Positions 39,848-49,500 of a DNA stretch of 64,000 nt are shown here, in pieces. Position 1 is the first letter of the stretch; the number at the start of each line of letters is the position of its first letter. The stretch lies in contig JANPZW010000008.1 of NCBI GenBank assembly GCA_024707385.1, forward strand, positions 248,001-312,000, written 5' to 3'. The position numbers and the translations under genes are program-made. The notes beneath the pieces were generated by a model. It was not told the origin of the DNA. It made no database searches and worked only from the letters and a program-made list of their open reading frames with translations. Origin of the DNA: Cellvibrionaceae bacterium (lineage in GTDB: Bacteria; Pseudomonadota; Gammaproteobacteria; Pseudomonadales; Cellvibrionaceae).

Positions 39848-41345
39848 ATGTCCAGTCCGCTTCCCGCCGGCTTTGCCGGGTTCAATTTTGACAACACTTA
39901 CGCCCGCCTGCCGGAACGATTTTTTTCCCGTGTTCTGCCAACTCCCGTTACCAACCCCGAGCTGATCAAAATCAATCACGCGCTGGCAGCGGAGCTTGGG
40001 CTCGAACCGGGATTGTTGGAAAGCGCAGAAGGTGCTCAAATCTTCGCTGGCAATATCATTCCTCCCAGCGCCGATCCTATTGCGCAGGCTTATTCCGGCC
40101 ATCAGTTCGGTCATCTCAATCCCCGTTTGGGCGACGGCCGGGCGATATTATTGGGAGAGGTGATCGACCGCAACGGAAATCGCCGCGATATTCAATTAAA
40201 GGGTCCCGGGCGCACACCTTATTCACGCAGCGGTGACGGTCGCGCTGCCCTTGGGCCGGTGCTGCGGGAATATCTGGTCAGCGAGGCGATGTATTGCCTC
40301 GGCATTAAAACTACCCGCACCTTGGCGGCCGTCACCACTGGCCAGCCTGTTTATCGCGAAACGGCTTTGCCTGGCGCTGTGCTGACGCGCGTGGCGGCAA
40401 GCCATATTCGCATTGGCACCTTCGAATATTTTCGCGTTCACAATGACCAGGATGGCCTAAAAATCTTGGCTGACTATGTTATCCAGCGTCATTATCCGGA
40501 TGTTCAAGCCGCGGAGAATCCATACCTTGCGCTGTTACAAGCCGTAATGCAGGCACAGGCGAAATTGGTGTCTCGCTGGCTGCAAGTGGGTTTTATTCAC
40601 GGTGTGATGAATACCGACAATATGAGCGTCAGTGGCGAAACCATCGATTATGGTCCTTGCGCTTTTATGGATACCTACGATCCCGCGACGGTTTTCAGCT
40701 CTATCGACCGGCAAGGTCGTTATGCCTACGGCAACCAGGGAGCTATCACCTTATGGAATCTCACGCGCTTTGCGGAATGTCTTTTGCCGTTGCTGGATAA
40801 GGATATTGATCGCGCAGTGGAAAAAGCGGAAGCGGCGCTCGCCGATTTTTCCGCTGCATTTAATGGTTATTGGCTGGCAGGAATGGGTGGGAAAATCGGT
40901 CTGGTCGCAGCCAGCGGTGATGATGAAAAAAATCATTACCGATTTTCTGCAGTTGATGCACAGAGGAGAAGCCGATTTTACGCTCGCATTTCGCCAGCTG
41001 GCCGAGTGCATTGTGTCTACAAAAGAGTCCTTTCTTGAGTTGTTTGCCGGCGACAAGAAGGACGTGGAAACTTGGCTGCAAATCTGGCGGGCGCGTATTT
41101 CCGAGGAATCTCAAACGGCGGAACAGGTCCGCGATGCGATGAATGCAGTCAATCCTTTGTATATTCCGCGCAATCAGTCTGTTGAGAATGCCCTTCGCGC
41201 TGCTGTGGAAGAATCGGATTATCTGCCATTTGAAGAGCTGCTTTCCGTACTCGTCCACCCTCTTACGGAGCAAGCTGGGATGGAGAAGTATTCTGCACGA
41301 CCAGTGCCGACCGGTGAGATTTATAAAACCTTTTGTGGAACCTGA
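39848..41345 (+). CDS. selO: SelO/YdiU protein adenylyltransferase (one frameshift)
   Basis: 498 residues after correction. Pseudokinase-fold enzyme that AMPylates protein hydroxyls. AYSGHQFGHLNPRLGDGRAI, DIQLKGPGRTPYSRSGDGRA and the catalytic FIHGVMNTDNMSVSGETIDY are in the first frame. The frame breaks at A7 (40926-40932). With six As it continues KIITDFLQLMHRGEADFTLA through VNPLYIPRNQ to a stop at 41345. The bacterial family often ends in a selenocysteine or cysteine; here CGT (residues 496-498) closes the protein. Confidence 0.93.
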
Positions 41346-41365
41346 CAGGTCAGTGGAGAAAGACG

Positions 41366-41392
41366 CGGGCCGCTAAGGAGCGGCCCGTTTTG
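41366..41392. terminator. intrinsic terminator between selO and ahpF
   Basis: Stem CGGGCCGCT / AGCGGCCCG with an AAGG loop, then TTTTG on the plus strand. It lies between the convergent selO and ahpF ends. Confidence 0.85.
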
Positions 41393-41414
41393 AGGTGGGG
41401 GGCATGATCAGCGA

Positions 41415-43025
41415 TCAAGCCGCCTGAGACTTGGCTTCCGTACTCTGCTGATAAACAGCGTTCAAATAGTCCCCCTCCTTTAACAAATATTCAAACGCAG
41501 CCAGGGATGCCTTGGCGCCTTCGCCCATGGAAATCACAATCTGTTTGTAAGGCACAGTTGTGACGTCGCCAGCGGCGAAAATCCCTTTGCTGGAGGTTTC
41601 GCAGCGCTCGTTGATGATGATCTCACCAAAGCGGGTGCGCTCCACCAGTCCGCCGAGAAAATCGCTATTGGGCACTAAGCCGATTTGAACAAACACGCCG
41701 TCCAATTTAAGCTTGTGTTCTTCCTGGGTGGCCCTGTCCATATACTTCAGCGCAGTAACCTTGCCGTTTTCTGCCAATACCGCTTGAGTGGCGACATTTT
41801 TCAGAATCGTGATATTGCTTTTGCTGGATGCTTTATCAACGAGGATTTTGTCGGCCTTCAATTCCGTATTGAATTCAAAAACCGTTACGGATTTGGTAAT
41901 GCCGGCTAAATCCAGTGCCGCTTCAATTCCCGAGTTACCACCGCCGACCACGGCAACGTTTTTGCCTTTAAAGAAAGGCCCGTCGCAGTGTGGGCAGTAG
42001 GCTACGCCATTGCCGATATTCTCCTTCTCACCCGGGACACCCAGCTCTCGCCATTTTGCGCCGGTTGCGATAATGATAGTTTTGGTGGAAATGGTTTCGC
42101 CGGAGGATAAAACCACGGTTTTAATATCGCCATTTTCCACTTTTGCGACTTTCAGGTGCTCCTTGAGTGTGATTTCATACTCGTTCAGGTGAGCCTGCAG
42201 TGCGCCGGACAATTGCGGCCCGTTGGTTTTGGGTGTCGAAATTAAATTTTCGATATCCATGGTGTCTTTCACCTGACCGCCGATACGGTCGGCAATCAGC
42301 GTCACCTTTAAGCCTTTGCGCGCACTGTAAATCGCCGCGCTCACACCTGCGGGGCCGCCGCCAATCACGGTTACGTCCTGGAGCGGTATGGCCTGGGCAG
42401 GTTTTGCCTGGGTGATATGCGGGTAGCGGTCAATTAATTTCTGCACCAGCTCTGCCGCGGTGACTTTGCCGCTGGCAAACAATTCGCCATTCAAGTAAAC
42501 CGTGGGCACGCCTTGAATATCCCGTGCCTCTATCACGTTCTGAAATAATCCACCGTCGATCATCTCGCTGCGAATGTTCGGGTTGAGCAGAGCAAATTGA
42601 TTCAGTGCCTGTACCACATCCGGGCAGTTGTGGCAGCTCAGGCTGACGAAAACTTCAAACAGCAGTGGCTCATCAATGGCGGCTACCAAGCCCTTTATGT
42701 TGTCGTCGAGTTTGACCGGTGTGCCAGCCGCTTGCAGTAGTGCCAAAATCAGCGAATTAAATTCGTGGCCGCTGGGGATGCCGGAAAAGCGAATTCCGGT
42801 ATCCACACCGTCTGCTTCGATGGAAAAAGTGATTGGGCTGCGCAGCTCGCCGTTAGTATCGCGCTCGACCAGGGTAATTTTGCTGCTGACGCTGGCAATA
42901 TCGGTTAAGAACTTGGCCAGCTCCTGGCGTTTTGAATGCTCACCGCTCTGCAATACAAAAGCGACCGACTTCTGCATGTTGGCGGTGTAACTTTTCAATG
43001 CATTAAGAATGTCATTGGTTAACAT
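41415..43025 (-). CDS. ahpF: alkyl hydroperoxide reductase subunit F
   Basis: 536 residues. The N-terminal tandem thioredoxin-fold domain has CHNCPD. The FAD motif is [19 protein letters not shown], the NAD(P)H motif [17 protein letters not shown], and the redox-active pair is CPHCDGP. It uses NADH to re-reduce AhpC. It follows ahpC with a 90-bp gap that contains a stable hairpin. Confidence 0.97.
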   Translation of the reverse strand: MLTNDILNALKSYTANMQKSVAFVLQSGEHSKRQELAKFLTDIASVSSKITLVERDTNGELRSPITFSIEADGVDTGIRFSGIPSGHEFNSLILALLQAAGTPVKLDDNIKGLVAAIDEPLLFEVFVSLSCHNCPDVVQALNQFALLNPNIRSEMIDGGLFQNVIEARDIQGVPTVYLNGELFASGKVTAAELVQKLIDRYPHITQAKPAQAIPLQDVTVIGGGPAGVSAAIYSARKGLKVTLIADRIGGQVKDTMDIENLISTPKTNGPQLSGALQAHLNEYEITLKEHLKVAKVENGDIKTVVLSSGETISTKTIIIATGAKWRELGVPGEKENIGNGVAYCPHCDGPFFKGKNVAVVGGGNSGIEAALDLAGITKSVTVFEFNTELKADKILVDKASSKSNITILKNVATQAVLAENGKVTALKYMDRATQEEHKLKLDGVFVQIGLVPNSDFLGGLVERTRFGEIIINERCETSSKGIFAAGDVTTVPYKQIVISMGEGAKASLAAFEYLLKEGDYLNAVYQQSTEAKSQAA

Positions 43026-43080
43026 GTTTTGGTCCTAAGTGTCTGACGAGATGGATGTATTGTCCGAGCAGGAGAATATG

Positions 43081-43101
43081 CCCGGCAACAACGTTGCCGG
43101 G
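43081..43101. promoter_or_regulatory. hairpin in the ahpC-ahpF gap
   Basis: CCCGGCAAC / GTTGCCGGG with a three-base loop between ahpC and ahpF. There is no T-run after it on the minus strand, so it is more likely an mRNA-stability or partial-termination element giving higher ahpC than ahpF levels (inference). Confidence 0.6.
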
Positions 43102-43114
43102 TTGGTGCTTGGAT

Positions 43115-43678
43115 TTAGATTTTGCCGACAAGGTCAAGCGACGGTGCCAGAGTGGCTTCGCCTTCTTTCCAAGCGGCAGGGCAGACCTGACCGGGGTTGG
43201 CCGCCACATATTGAGCCGCTTTCACTTTGCGCAGCAGATCTTCCGCATCGCGGCCTATACCTTCGGCGGTGATTTCCATGGCTTGAATCACGCCGTCTGG
43301 ATCCACTAGGAAGGTGCCGCGATCCGCCAGGCCCTGATCTTCACGCATCACATCGAAGTTGCGGGTGATGGCGCCGGTCGGGTCGCCGATCATGGTGTAC
43401 TTGATTTTGCCGATGGTCTCGGATGAGTCGTGCCAAGCTTTGTGGGTGAAATGGGTGTCGGTGGATACCGAATAAATTTCGACGCCGCGCTTCTGGAATT
43501 CCTCGTAATGATCCGCCACGTCACCCAGTTCGGTGGGGCATACGAAGGTGAAATCCGCAGGATAAAAAAAGAATACTGCCCATTTGCCCAGTACATCCTG
43601 ATCGGATACCGATACAAATTCACCATTCTTGAATGCGGTTGCTTTAAACGGTTTGATTTTGGTGTTGAGAATAGCCAT
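43115..43678 (-). CDS. ahpC: alkyl hydroperoxide reductase subunit C (2-Cys peroxiredoxin)
   Basis: 187 residues. The peroxidatic cysteine lies in [20 protein letters not shown] and the resolving cysteine in [12 protein letters not shown]. It reduces organic hydroperoxides and H2O2. The first gene of ahpCF, divergent from oxyR. Confidence 0.98.
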   Translation of the reverse strand: MAILNTKIKPFKATAFKNGEFVSVSDQDVLGKWAVFFFYPADFTFVCPTELGDVADHYEEFQKRGVEIYSVSTDTHFTHKAWHDSSETIGKIKYTMIGDPTGAITRNFDVMREDQGLADRGTFLVDPDGVIQAMEITAEGIGRDAEDLLRKVKAAQYVAANPGQVCPAAWKEGEATLAPSLDLVGKI

Positions 43679-43811
43679 TTATCAGTTCCTCTACGGTGGG
43701 TGAATGAATCAACTTGAAGACACTTTACCCGCGGGGTTTTGATTTATAAATTTGATTTAATGGATGGTGGTGATCTATTCTATGAATCATATAGGGCTTG
43801 TGGAGATACGC
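43679..43811. promoter_or_regulatory. oxyR box region: ahpC-oxyR divergent control region
   Basis: 133 bp, AT-rich from 43738 to 43795. OxyR is expected to bind here to activate ahpCF. CTATTCTATGAATCATATAG (43777-43796) has CTAT and ATAG half-sites, but the spacing is not the classic OxyR pattern, so I only suggest it. Confidence 0.45.
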
Positions 43812-44721
43812 ATGATCACGACCAAACAATTGGCTTATGCCCTTGCGGTAGAGCGCCACCTGCATTTCAAAAAAGGCGGCAGAGCACTGCAATATCACTC
43901 AGTCGGCCCTGAGTACCGCGCTGGCGGAGTTGGAAAAACAGTTGGGTTTTCAACTGTTTGAGCGGGACAACAAGAAGGTTCTGGTGACGCCTATCGGAGA
44001 GGAGGTGCTCAGGCGTGCGAGCGACATAATGCTGCGCCTGGAAGAGCTGGAGCGGCTGGCGGACACCTTAAAAACGCCACTGAGCTATCCCATTTCCGTT
44101 GGACTTATACCCACCATTGCGCCCTATTTATTGCCCAGGGTGTTTCCGGAGCTCAAGCACCGCTACCCGCACAGCCAAGTGGCGGTGGTGGAGGAGCAGA
44201 CCCATGTGCTGCTGGAGATGGTGCGCAGCGGGGAAATTGATACCGCGATTATCGCTTTGCCGTTTCCTTGTGACGGTCTGTTGACCTTCGAATTTTGGGC
44301 CGAGGATTTCTACTGGGTCGCGCCTAAAGGCGACAAGCTTGCCCGTCGCGATCAAATCACCAGTAAAGAATTGGCGCACACAAATCTGATGCTGCTGAAA
44401 GAGGGGCACTGTCTTAAAGAGCATATTCTCGATGTGTGCAAAATGCCGGAACCGCAAGCCAATCACGGTTTTGGCGCAGCGAGTCTGCATACTCTGGTGC
44501 AAATGGTATTGAACGATATGGGCACCACCTTAATTCCGGAAATGGCAATAGAGCAGCTCACTTCGCAATATTCTCAATTGACCACAGTGCACCTGAACGA
44601 ACCCAGCCCACATCGCCGCATTGCGTTTGTGATTCGGCCCAACTACACCCGCATGAACAGCATAGAGGCGCTGCTGGAGGTTTGCCGGAAAACCCTGGAG
44701 GAGCACCGGCGGGGAATTTAA
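43812..44721 (+). CDS. oxyR: OxyR, LysR-type hydrogen-peroxide sensor (one frameshift in the DNA-binding domain)
   Basis: 302 residues after correction. Start ATG 43812 (MITTKQLAYALAVERHLHFK). The helix-turn-helix AAEHCNITQSALSTALAELE appears only when A6 (43869-43874) is read as five. The rest is intact, including FERDNKKVLVTPIGEEVL. The redox pair is in LMLLKEGHCLKEHILDVCKM, with the spacing of the sensing Cys199/Cys208 of E. coli OxyR. It is divergent from ahpCF, its likely target. Confidence 0.92.
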
Positions 44722-44786
44722 TCCGCGATAAATCACATGCTGCGTTTTAATTCGGTAACAGAATTAATCCAGATTTTTGATGTCTC

Positions 44787-44814
44787 TTGACACGCACCGC
44801 AATCGGCGTATTAT
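44787..44814 (+). promoter_or_regulatory. consensus sigma70 promoter
   Basis: TTGACA (44787-44792), 16-bp spacer, TATTAT (44809-44814). This is close to ideal and one of the strongest promoter-like matches in the window. It predicts a start near 44821 and drives the structured RNA that follows. Confidence 0.8.
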
Positions 44815-44886
44815 CGCGCCCACTTTCTATTAACCACCAGCCATTGATCATCAACTATTGGCCACCAAACAAGAGGAGTGCTTGAA

Positions 44887-44916
44887 ATGAATTATGAGGT
44901 AAATCCAACGTCTTAG
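44887..44916 (+). CDS. nine-codon leader ORF (MNYEVNPTS)
   Basis: ATG AAT TAT GAG GTA AAT CCA ACG TCT TAG with AGAGGAG eight bases upstream. It lies almost wholly in the loop of hairpin 1, and the stem covers part of the Shine-Dalgarno and the first base of the start codon. Folding and translation are therefore mutually exclusive. No repeated codon for a single amino acid is seen, unlike classic amino-acid attenuators. Confidence 0.5.
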   Translation: MNYEVNPTS

Positions 44917-44967
44917 AACCTTTCAAGCACTTATGCCTGGAAGGACATAATGCCTTCCAGATCAGAA

Positions 44968-45001
44968 AAACCCTGATCGGGAAACCGGTCAGGGTTTTTT
45001 T
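44968..45001 (+). terminator. strong intrinsic terminator upstream of rtcB
   Basis: 13-bp stem AAACCCTGATCGG / CCGGTCAGGGTTT with one G-T pair and a GAAA tetraloop, followed by seven Ts. It ends the RNA that starts near 44821, about 85 bp before the rtcB start codon. Confidence 0.93.
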
Positions 45002-45085
45002 ATGGCCTGTGGAAGTCAATGTAATGACTTCACTTTAAATTGAGCTGGAGAAGTTGAAATTTAAGGTGAAGGAGAGGGGAAATTT

Positions 45086-46294
45086 ATGCCTGTTAAAATT
45101 GAATTAAACAAAAGTGCCGGTAATGGCGCCAAACCGATAAAAATCTATACCGACGATATCGAAAATCAGGCCCTGGCGCAGTTAAAGCAGGTGGCCTCCT
45201 TGCCGATAGTCCATTCCCATGTGGCCGCTATGCCGGATGTGCACGCGGGAATTGGCGCAACCGTGGGGTCGGTGATTCCGACGCTAAAAGCGATTATTCC
45301 CGCAGCGGTTGGTGTAGATATTGGCTGCGGTATGACAGCGGTACGCCTGTCGATCAAGGCTGCACAATTGCCGGATAACTTGGCGTCCATGCGAAGCGCT
45401 ATCGAGCGGGCTGTCCCGGTGGGATTGCAGGCTCATAAAACCGTCAGTGTGCGTACCAGTGCCTGTAAAAAATTGGCGCCGGGTGTGGAGTGGTTATTTG
45501 AGAAAAATCCGACGGTGATGAAAATGCTCAAACAGCCTCAAACGCTTTGGACCAAACAATTGGGCACGCTCGGCAGCGGCAATCACTTTATTGAAGTCTG
45601 TGTGGATGAGAGCCGGGATGTGTGGGTAATGCTGCACTCGGGAAGTCGCGGCATAGGCAATGCGATAGGGCAATACTTTATCAAGCTTGCCAAGCAGGAC
45701 ATGGGCAAGCATATCCACAATCTGCCGGATAAAGATCTCGCTTATTTCACGGAGGGCAGTGAGCACTTTGTCGATTATGTAATAGCGGTGAATTGGGCGC
45801 AGGAGTATGCACGCGTCAACCGCGAGGAAATGATGGGTCTGGTGTTGCGCGCAATAACGCCTTTTTTGCCGGAGTTTCGCGCGGACCGGCAGGCAATTAA
45901 TTGTCATCACAATTATGTGAGCCGTGAAGTGCATTTTGGTGAGGAGGTGCTGCTCACGCGCAAAGGTGCCATCAGCGCGCGCGAAGGAGAGCTCGGCATT
46001 ATTCCCGGCAGTATGGGCGCCAAGTCCTATATTGTGCGGGGAAAGGGCAATCCGGATTCCTTCTGCTCCTGCGCTCACGGCGCCGGCAGGGCTATGAGTC
46101 GTACGGCTGCCCGCCAGAACTTTCACCGGGAGGATTTGATCGAACAGACCCGCGGAGTGGAATGTCGCAAGGATACGGGCGTGCTGGATGAAATTCCCGG
46201 CGCTTATAAGGATATTGATCGAGTTATGGAGAATCAGACGGATCTGATAGAAGTGGTGCACACACTTAAACAAGTGTTGTGTGTTAAAGGCTAA
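45086..46294 (+). CDS. rtcB: RtcB, 3'-phosphate/5'-hydroxyl RNA ligase
   Basis: 402 residues; AAGGAGAGGGG precedes ATG 45086. Metal and GMP-binding blocks are VAAMPDVHAGIGATVGSVIP, AVGVDIGCGMTAVRL, LGSGNHFIEV, VMLHSGSRGIGNAIGQ, IPGSMGAKSYIVRGKG and the guanylylated-histidine region CAHGAGRAMSRTAA. It seals RNA breaks with 3'-phosphate or 2',3'-cyclic phosphate ends. No rtcA or sigma54 activator rtcR is adjacent, so regulation differs from E. coli; the upstream terminated leader may be the control. Confidence 0.97.
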   Translation: MPVKIELNKSAGNGAKPIKIYTDDIENQALAQLKQVASLPIVHSHVAAMPDVHAGIGATVGSVIPTLKAIIPAAVGVDIGCGMTAVRLSIKAAQLPDNLASMRSAIERAVPVGLQAHKTVSVRTSACKKLAPGVEWLFEKNPTVMKMLKQPQTLWTKQLGTLGSGNHFIEVCVDESRDVWVMLHSGSRGIGNAIGQYFIKLAKQDMGKHIHNLPDKDLAYFTEGSEHFVDYVIAVNWAQEYARVNREEMMGLVLRAITPFLPEFRADRQAINCHHNYVSREVHFGEEVLLTRKGAISAREGELGIIPGSMGAKSYIVRGKGNPDSFCSCAHGAGRAMSRTAARQNFHREDLIEQTRGVECRKDTGVLDEIPGAYKDIDRVMENQTDLIEVVHTLKQVLCVKG

Positions 46295-46321
46295 ATGTTA
46301 AATGTTGAAAAAGAGGTATCT

Positions 46322-46589
46322 ATGGCAAAACAGGAAAAACGAAATGGTCATGCCTTTCACCCGATTATGCGCAAAAGGGGGAGTGCATGAAAAATCCAAT
46401 AAAGCCAAACGTGCGGCGGCCAAACAACAAACGAGCCGAAAGGTTCAGGAGTGGTTTGGCCGCTCTTCTTTATCTTTGCCACATCTGTTTTTGGTTTTCC
46501 CGCATATCTTCTCTTTAAAAAAACTGCCAATTTTTAGCGCAGCTCGTCCGACAGAATTTCCCGCCAACCTTTTCGCACTGGCGGGATAG
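46322..46589 (+). CDS. small basic protein downstream of rtcB (frameshifted; end uncertain)
   Basis: ATG 46322 with AGAGG upstream reads MAKQEKRNGHAFHPIMRK. With A4 (46373-46376) read as three it continues GGVHEKSNKAKRAAAKQQTS. The HPIMRKGGVHEKS-type motif looks conserved to me from other gammaproteobacterial small proteins, but I cannot name a family. The product is very basic and could bind RNA. Past residue 48 the frame is doubtful: the alternative frame gives a membrane-like end (VVWPLFFIFATSVFGFPAYL) with a stop at 46537. It is likely co-transcribed with rtcB. Confidence 0.5.
46416..46480 (+). terminator. possible terminator after the rtcB unit
   Basis: Perfect 10-bp inverted repeat GCGGCCAAAC (46416-46425) / GTTTGGCCGC (46454-46463), then a T-rich TCTTCTTTATCTTT. 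The loop of 28 bases is long, and the element falls inside the small coding frame, so its role is uncertain. Confidence 0.4.
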
Positions 46590-49500
46590 GTGCAAGAGTT
46601 ACATCCGTTGCTGTCAAAGCTGCATCACTGGTTTGGCTAATGGCGCTTGAACTTGCGATGACTGGCGCCGACGCCACACCGTCGAGCACCGTTCCCTCCG
46701 GCGACACTTTGATGTAAGTCTGCTGTTCGGCGCTGATGGTTTCACTGACGGTAAACAAAGTTTTCAAGCGATACTGCGGCAATCCGGTGAACATATCCAA
46801 AATGTATTGCGGTGATTGTCCCGCCACCTCGCAATTGTCTAAACCCGGTTTATACGAATTGAAAACCAGCGTGCCTTCGTAGAATGCGGAGCGGGTGAAG
46901 TTGGCCTCCTTAGCGGCGGGCAGCTCGCGATACCAACCGGAGTTGGATGCTCTGTCATTGACATAGTCCGTCAAATTTTTATTTCCGCTGGGGGTGTTCA
47001 CCAGCAAGCCACCGGAATTATTCACGTATAAATGATCGTTGGTCACGTTGCGCAGATTGCTGAGGCTGACCGCTGAATCCGTAAGCCAGGGTTTGACGGC
47101 GTCGGTCGCTGAGTTGTTGACCTTGAGACCAAAATAACGATTGCTATCACTCAAATTTATATCGCGATTGACAAGAAAACGGCCGGTTCCGGTAAATATC
47201 CAGAATTGTCCCAGGCCATCGCGCACTGCCAAAGGTGCGGAGCTGAAAGCGAGGTTGGCATCGCTGGTGCTGAGCAGCGAACTGACGGTTGACGCCGACA
47301 ACACAGTGTTGCCTGTCGCAGCCACCACCGCTTGTTTCAGTGCGCCTTTATAGACGGCAGGAGTGGGCACAGGAACGGAGGTGCCACGATTGGCGTCACC
47401 GACCAGGCCGAAATAAATCATGTCGTCGTGATAATTCTTGCTCCAATCCTTCGCACTTATTCCGCCGACAAATGACCGGCGAGTTGTTGTCTCCACATCG
47501 ACGGCCGTCAATTGTGGCGTGCCATCAACCGCATTTTTCAAATTCAGATAGAACAATTTGGCTGGAGCATTGCTGATGGCCTCGGTTACGGCATCAGGGC
47601 CGCGCGGGCCGGAACCGAAGGCCATAAACCAGTCATTGGCGCCGAGATTGCTGGTGTAACCGCCGTTGGAATTGGGCGAGCGTCGCTTGATGATTTCGGG
47701 ATCAGCCAAGGTATAGCCCATGTCTGGATGAGTGATTTCGGCAATGAGCTCCGGTGTGGATTCGGGATCGGTGATATCAAACAAAATATACGCAGAGCGC
47801 AAGGTGGTGCGGTCGTTGGTAGTGCTTGAGCTGCCGTCCCGATCGATCTGATAGTTGCCGCCGCCAAATCTCATGCCGACAGCGAGAATCGTACCCCAGC
47901 CGTGCGGATATTTATCGTTGTTATTTTTTCCCGCGAAGATATTCGCATCAAACACTTTGACATTGGCATCCACAAAATAGACGTGCTCGTAGGTCCTTTG
48001 TGTCAGCCACTTTAAGTGCGGCAGCAGATTGTAGGGGGCATATGCCCACATTTCCGCGCCCAGCGCCGGAGCGGATGCATTATTGCCGGTCGGCGTATTG
48101 GTGAATTTGGTGTTTACCGGATCAAAAAAACCCGCATTGAATGCGTGCAGCAAACCGTCATTTGCACCGACATATACCATGTTGCGGCGTTTCGCATATT
48201 TCGTACGGAAGGCGGCATAACTGTCATCGCCGTAGAGGGAGTCGTAACCGGCGGACGGCGCGCCCACTATGGCAGGCGTTGAGTTGACTATGTCGCCCAA
48301 GCGCCAGACTTTGGCGGCGCTTGTGCTGTCGAATTTCACCGTGCGATTGCGCAAGCCACTTATTTCTTTGCCGCGCACATAATTGATGACATTCGCAGCA
48401 TCGGTATCGCTGCTTACGTCGAGATAAGTGCGCAATTTGCCCGCAGTGGTCGAATCGCCTGTAAACGCAAAAGTCTCTGCGGCGGTGATGATGCCATCGT
48501 AGGTGTTGTTGGCGCTGAGCGTGTCTATACCGGTCAAAATCCAGCGCTTGGTGTTTGGCGACTCGGTACTGCCTCGCTGCGAGCTGATATTAGCATCTGA
48601 AATTGCCGCGAGCCTGTCACGCGCGCTCCACATGGTGTTGAGCCGGTCCATTTTCAATTCGCGCTCGATTGCATCCGGGTCGGAGAGATCCTTACCATTT
48701 GCCGCCGCGCTGAAAGGATAGCGATTAAAAGCGATAATTTTGCGGATTTCCGTTGAGCCGTCCGTATTCTGATTGCGAAAATCGGTTTTCACAAATTCGA
48801 TGACTTTGTCCGCATTATCGAGAGCTTGATTGTTGTTGCTATCCTCCCGGATATTGCCGTAACGGTCCAGAAACAACGCGCTGAGTGTGCCCACCCAAGT
48901 GGCGGAACTTGAAGAGTCCGGACTGACATAAACGGGTTGATAAACAGTTTGCAGAAAAATGCCTTCACCAGTGATGCTGTTGATCGACACCGGCGCGGCG
49001 GTGCCGGTCGCACTGTTTTTTCCGACCTTCACGAGAATTCTTGAAAGATTTTCCCGCAGTGTGCTCGGGTTGGTGACCACCGAATAATTTTGTGGTGTGG
49101 TGCCATCCTCGGTCCAGGTGTCTTTGGCGGGATTGAAGGTGGCCTGATCATCTTCCGGTGAATTCGTATAGGAACCCCATTTGGTGGCGTAGTACAGAGG
49201 TGGTTCGAGTGTTTCCGCACTTGATGCCGCGATTGTGAAACCAGTCGTGTTGGTGCCAGTTACATTTGCCCAATTATTGGTTTCCGTGACGAGTTTCAGA
49301 CCATCTGCGTTGGTGCCGGAAATAATATAGCCGAAGAGCATATTATTGTTGGTGCTGACTTTGAAGATGGTGGTTTTGACTGAAAGGTTATTTCCGGATT
49401 TGGTGTATTCGATAATACCGTTGATGTCTTGGTCAAAATCATTTCCCTGTTCTGAATCCTCCCAGGTGACGAAATATTTAGTCGGCGCCTGGCCGGCAGT

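Larger units (their letters stand above)
44821..45001 (+). ncRNA. structured leader or small RNA upstream of rtcB, type unknown
   Basis: About 180 nt between a consensus promoter and an intrinsic terminator. Hairpin 1 pairs 44877-44887 (AGTGCTTGAAA) with 44921-44931 (TTTCAAGCACT), 11 bp, enclosing a nine-codon ORF. Hairpin 2 pairs CTGGAAGG (44937-44944) with CCTTCCAG (44953-44960), loop ACATAATG. Hairpin 3 is the terminator. GATCAG (44960-44965) can instead pair with CTGATC (44973-44978), inside the 5' arm of the terminator. No Rfam family that I know fits. It could be an attenuator of rtcB or an independent sRNA. Confidence 0.65.

Noticed and set aside
44821..45001. RsmY/RsmZ-type or 6S RNA
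   Set aside because: No palindromic GacA box upstream and too few exposed GGA motifs for Rsm RNAs; no 6S-like long open-promoter mimic.
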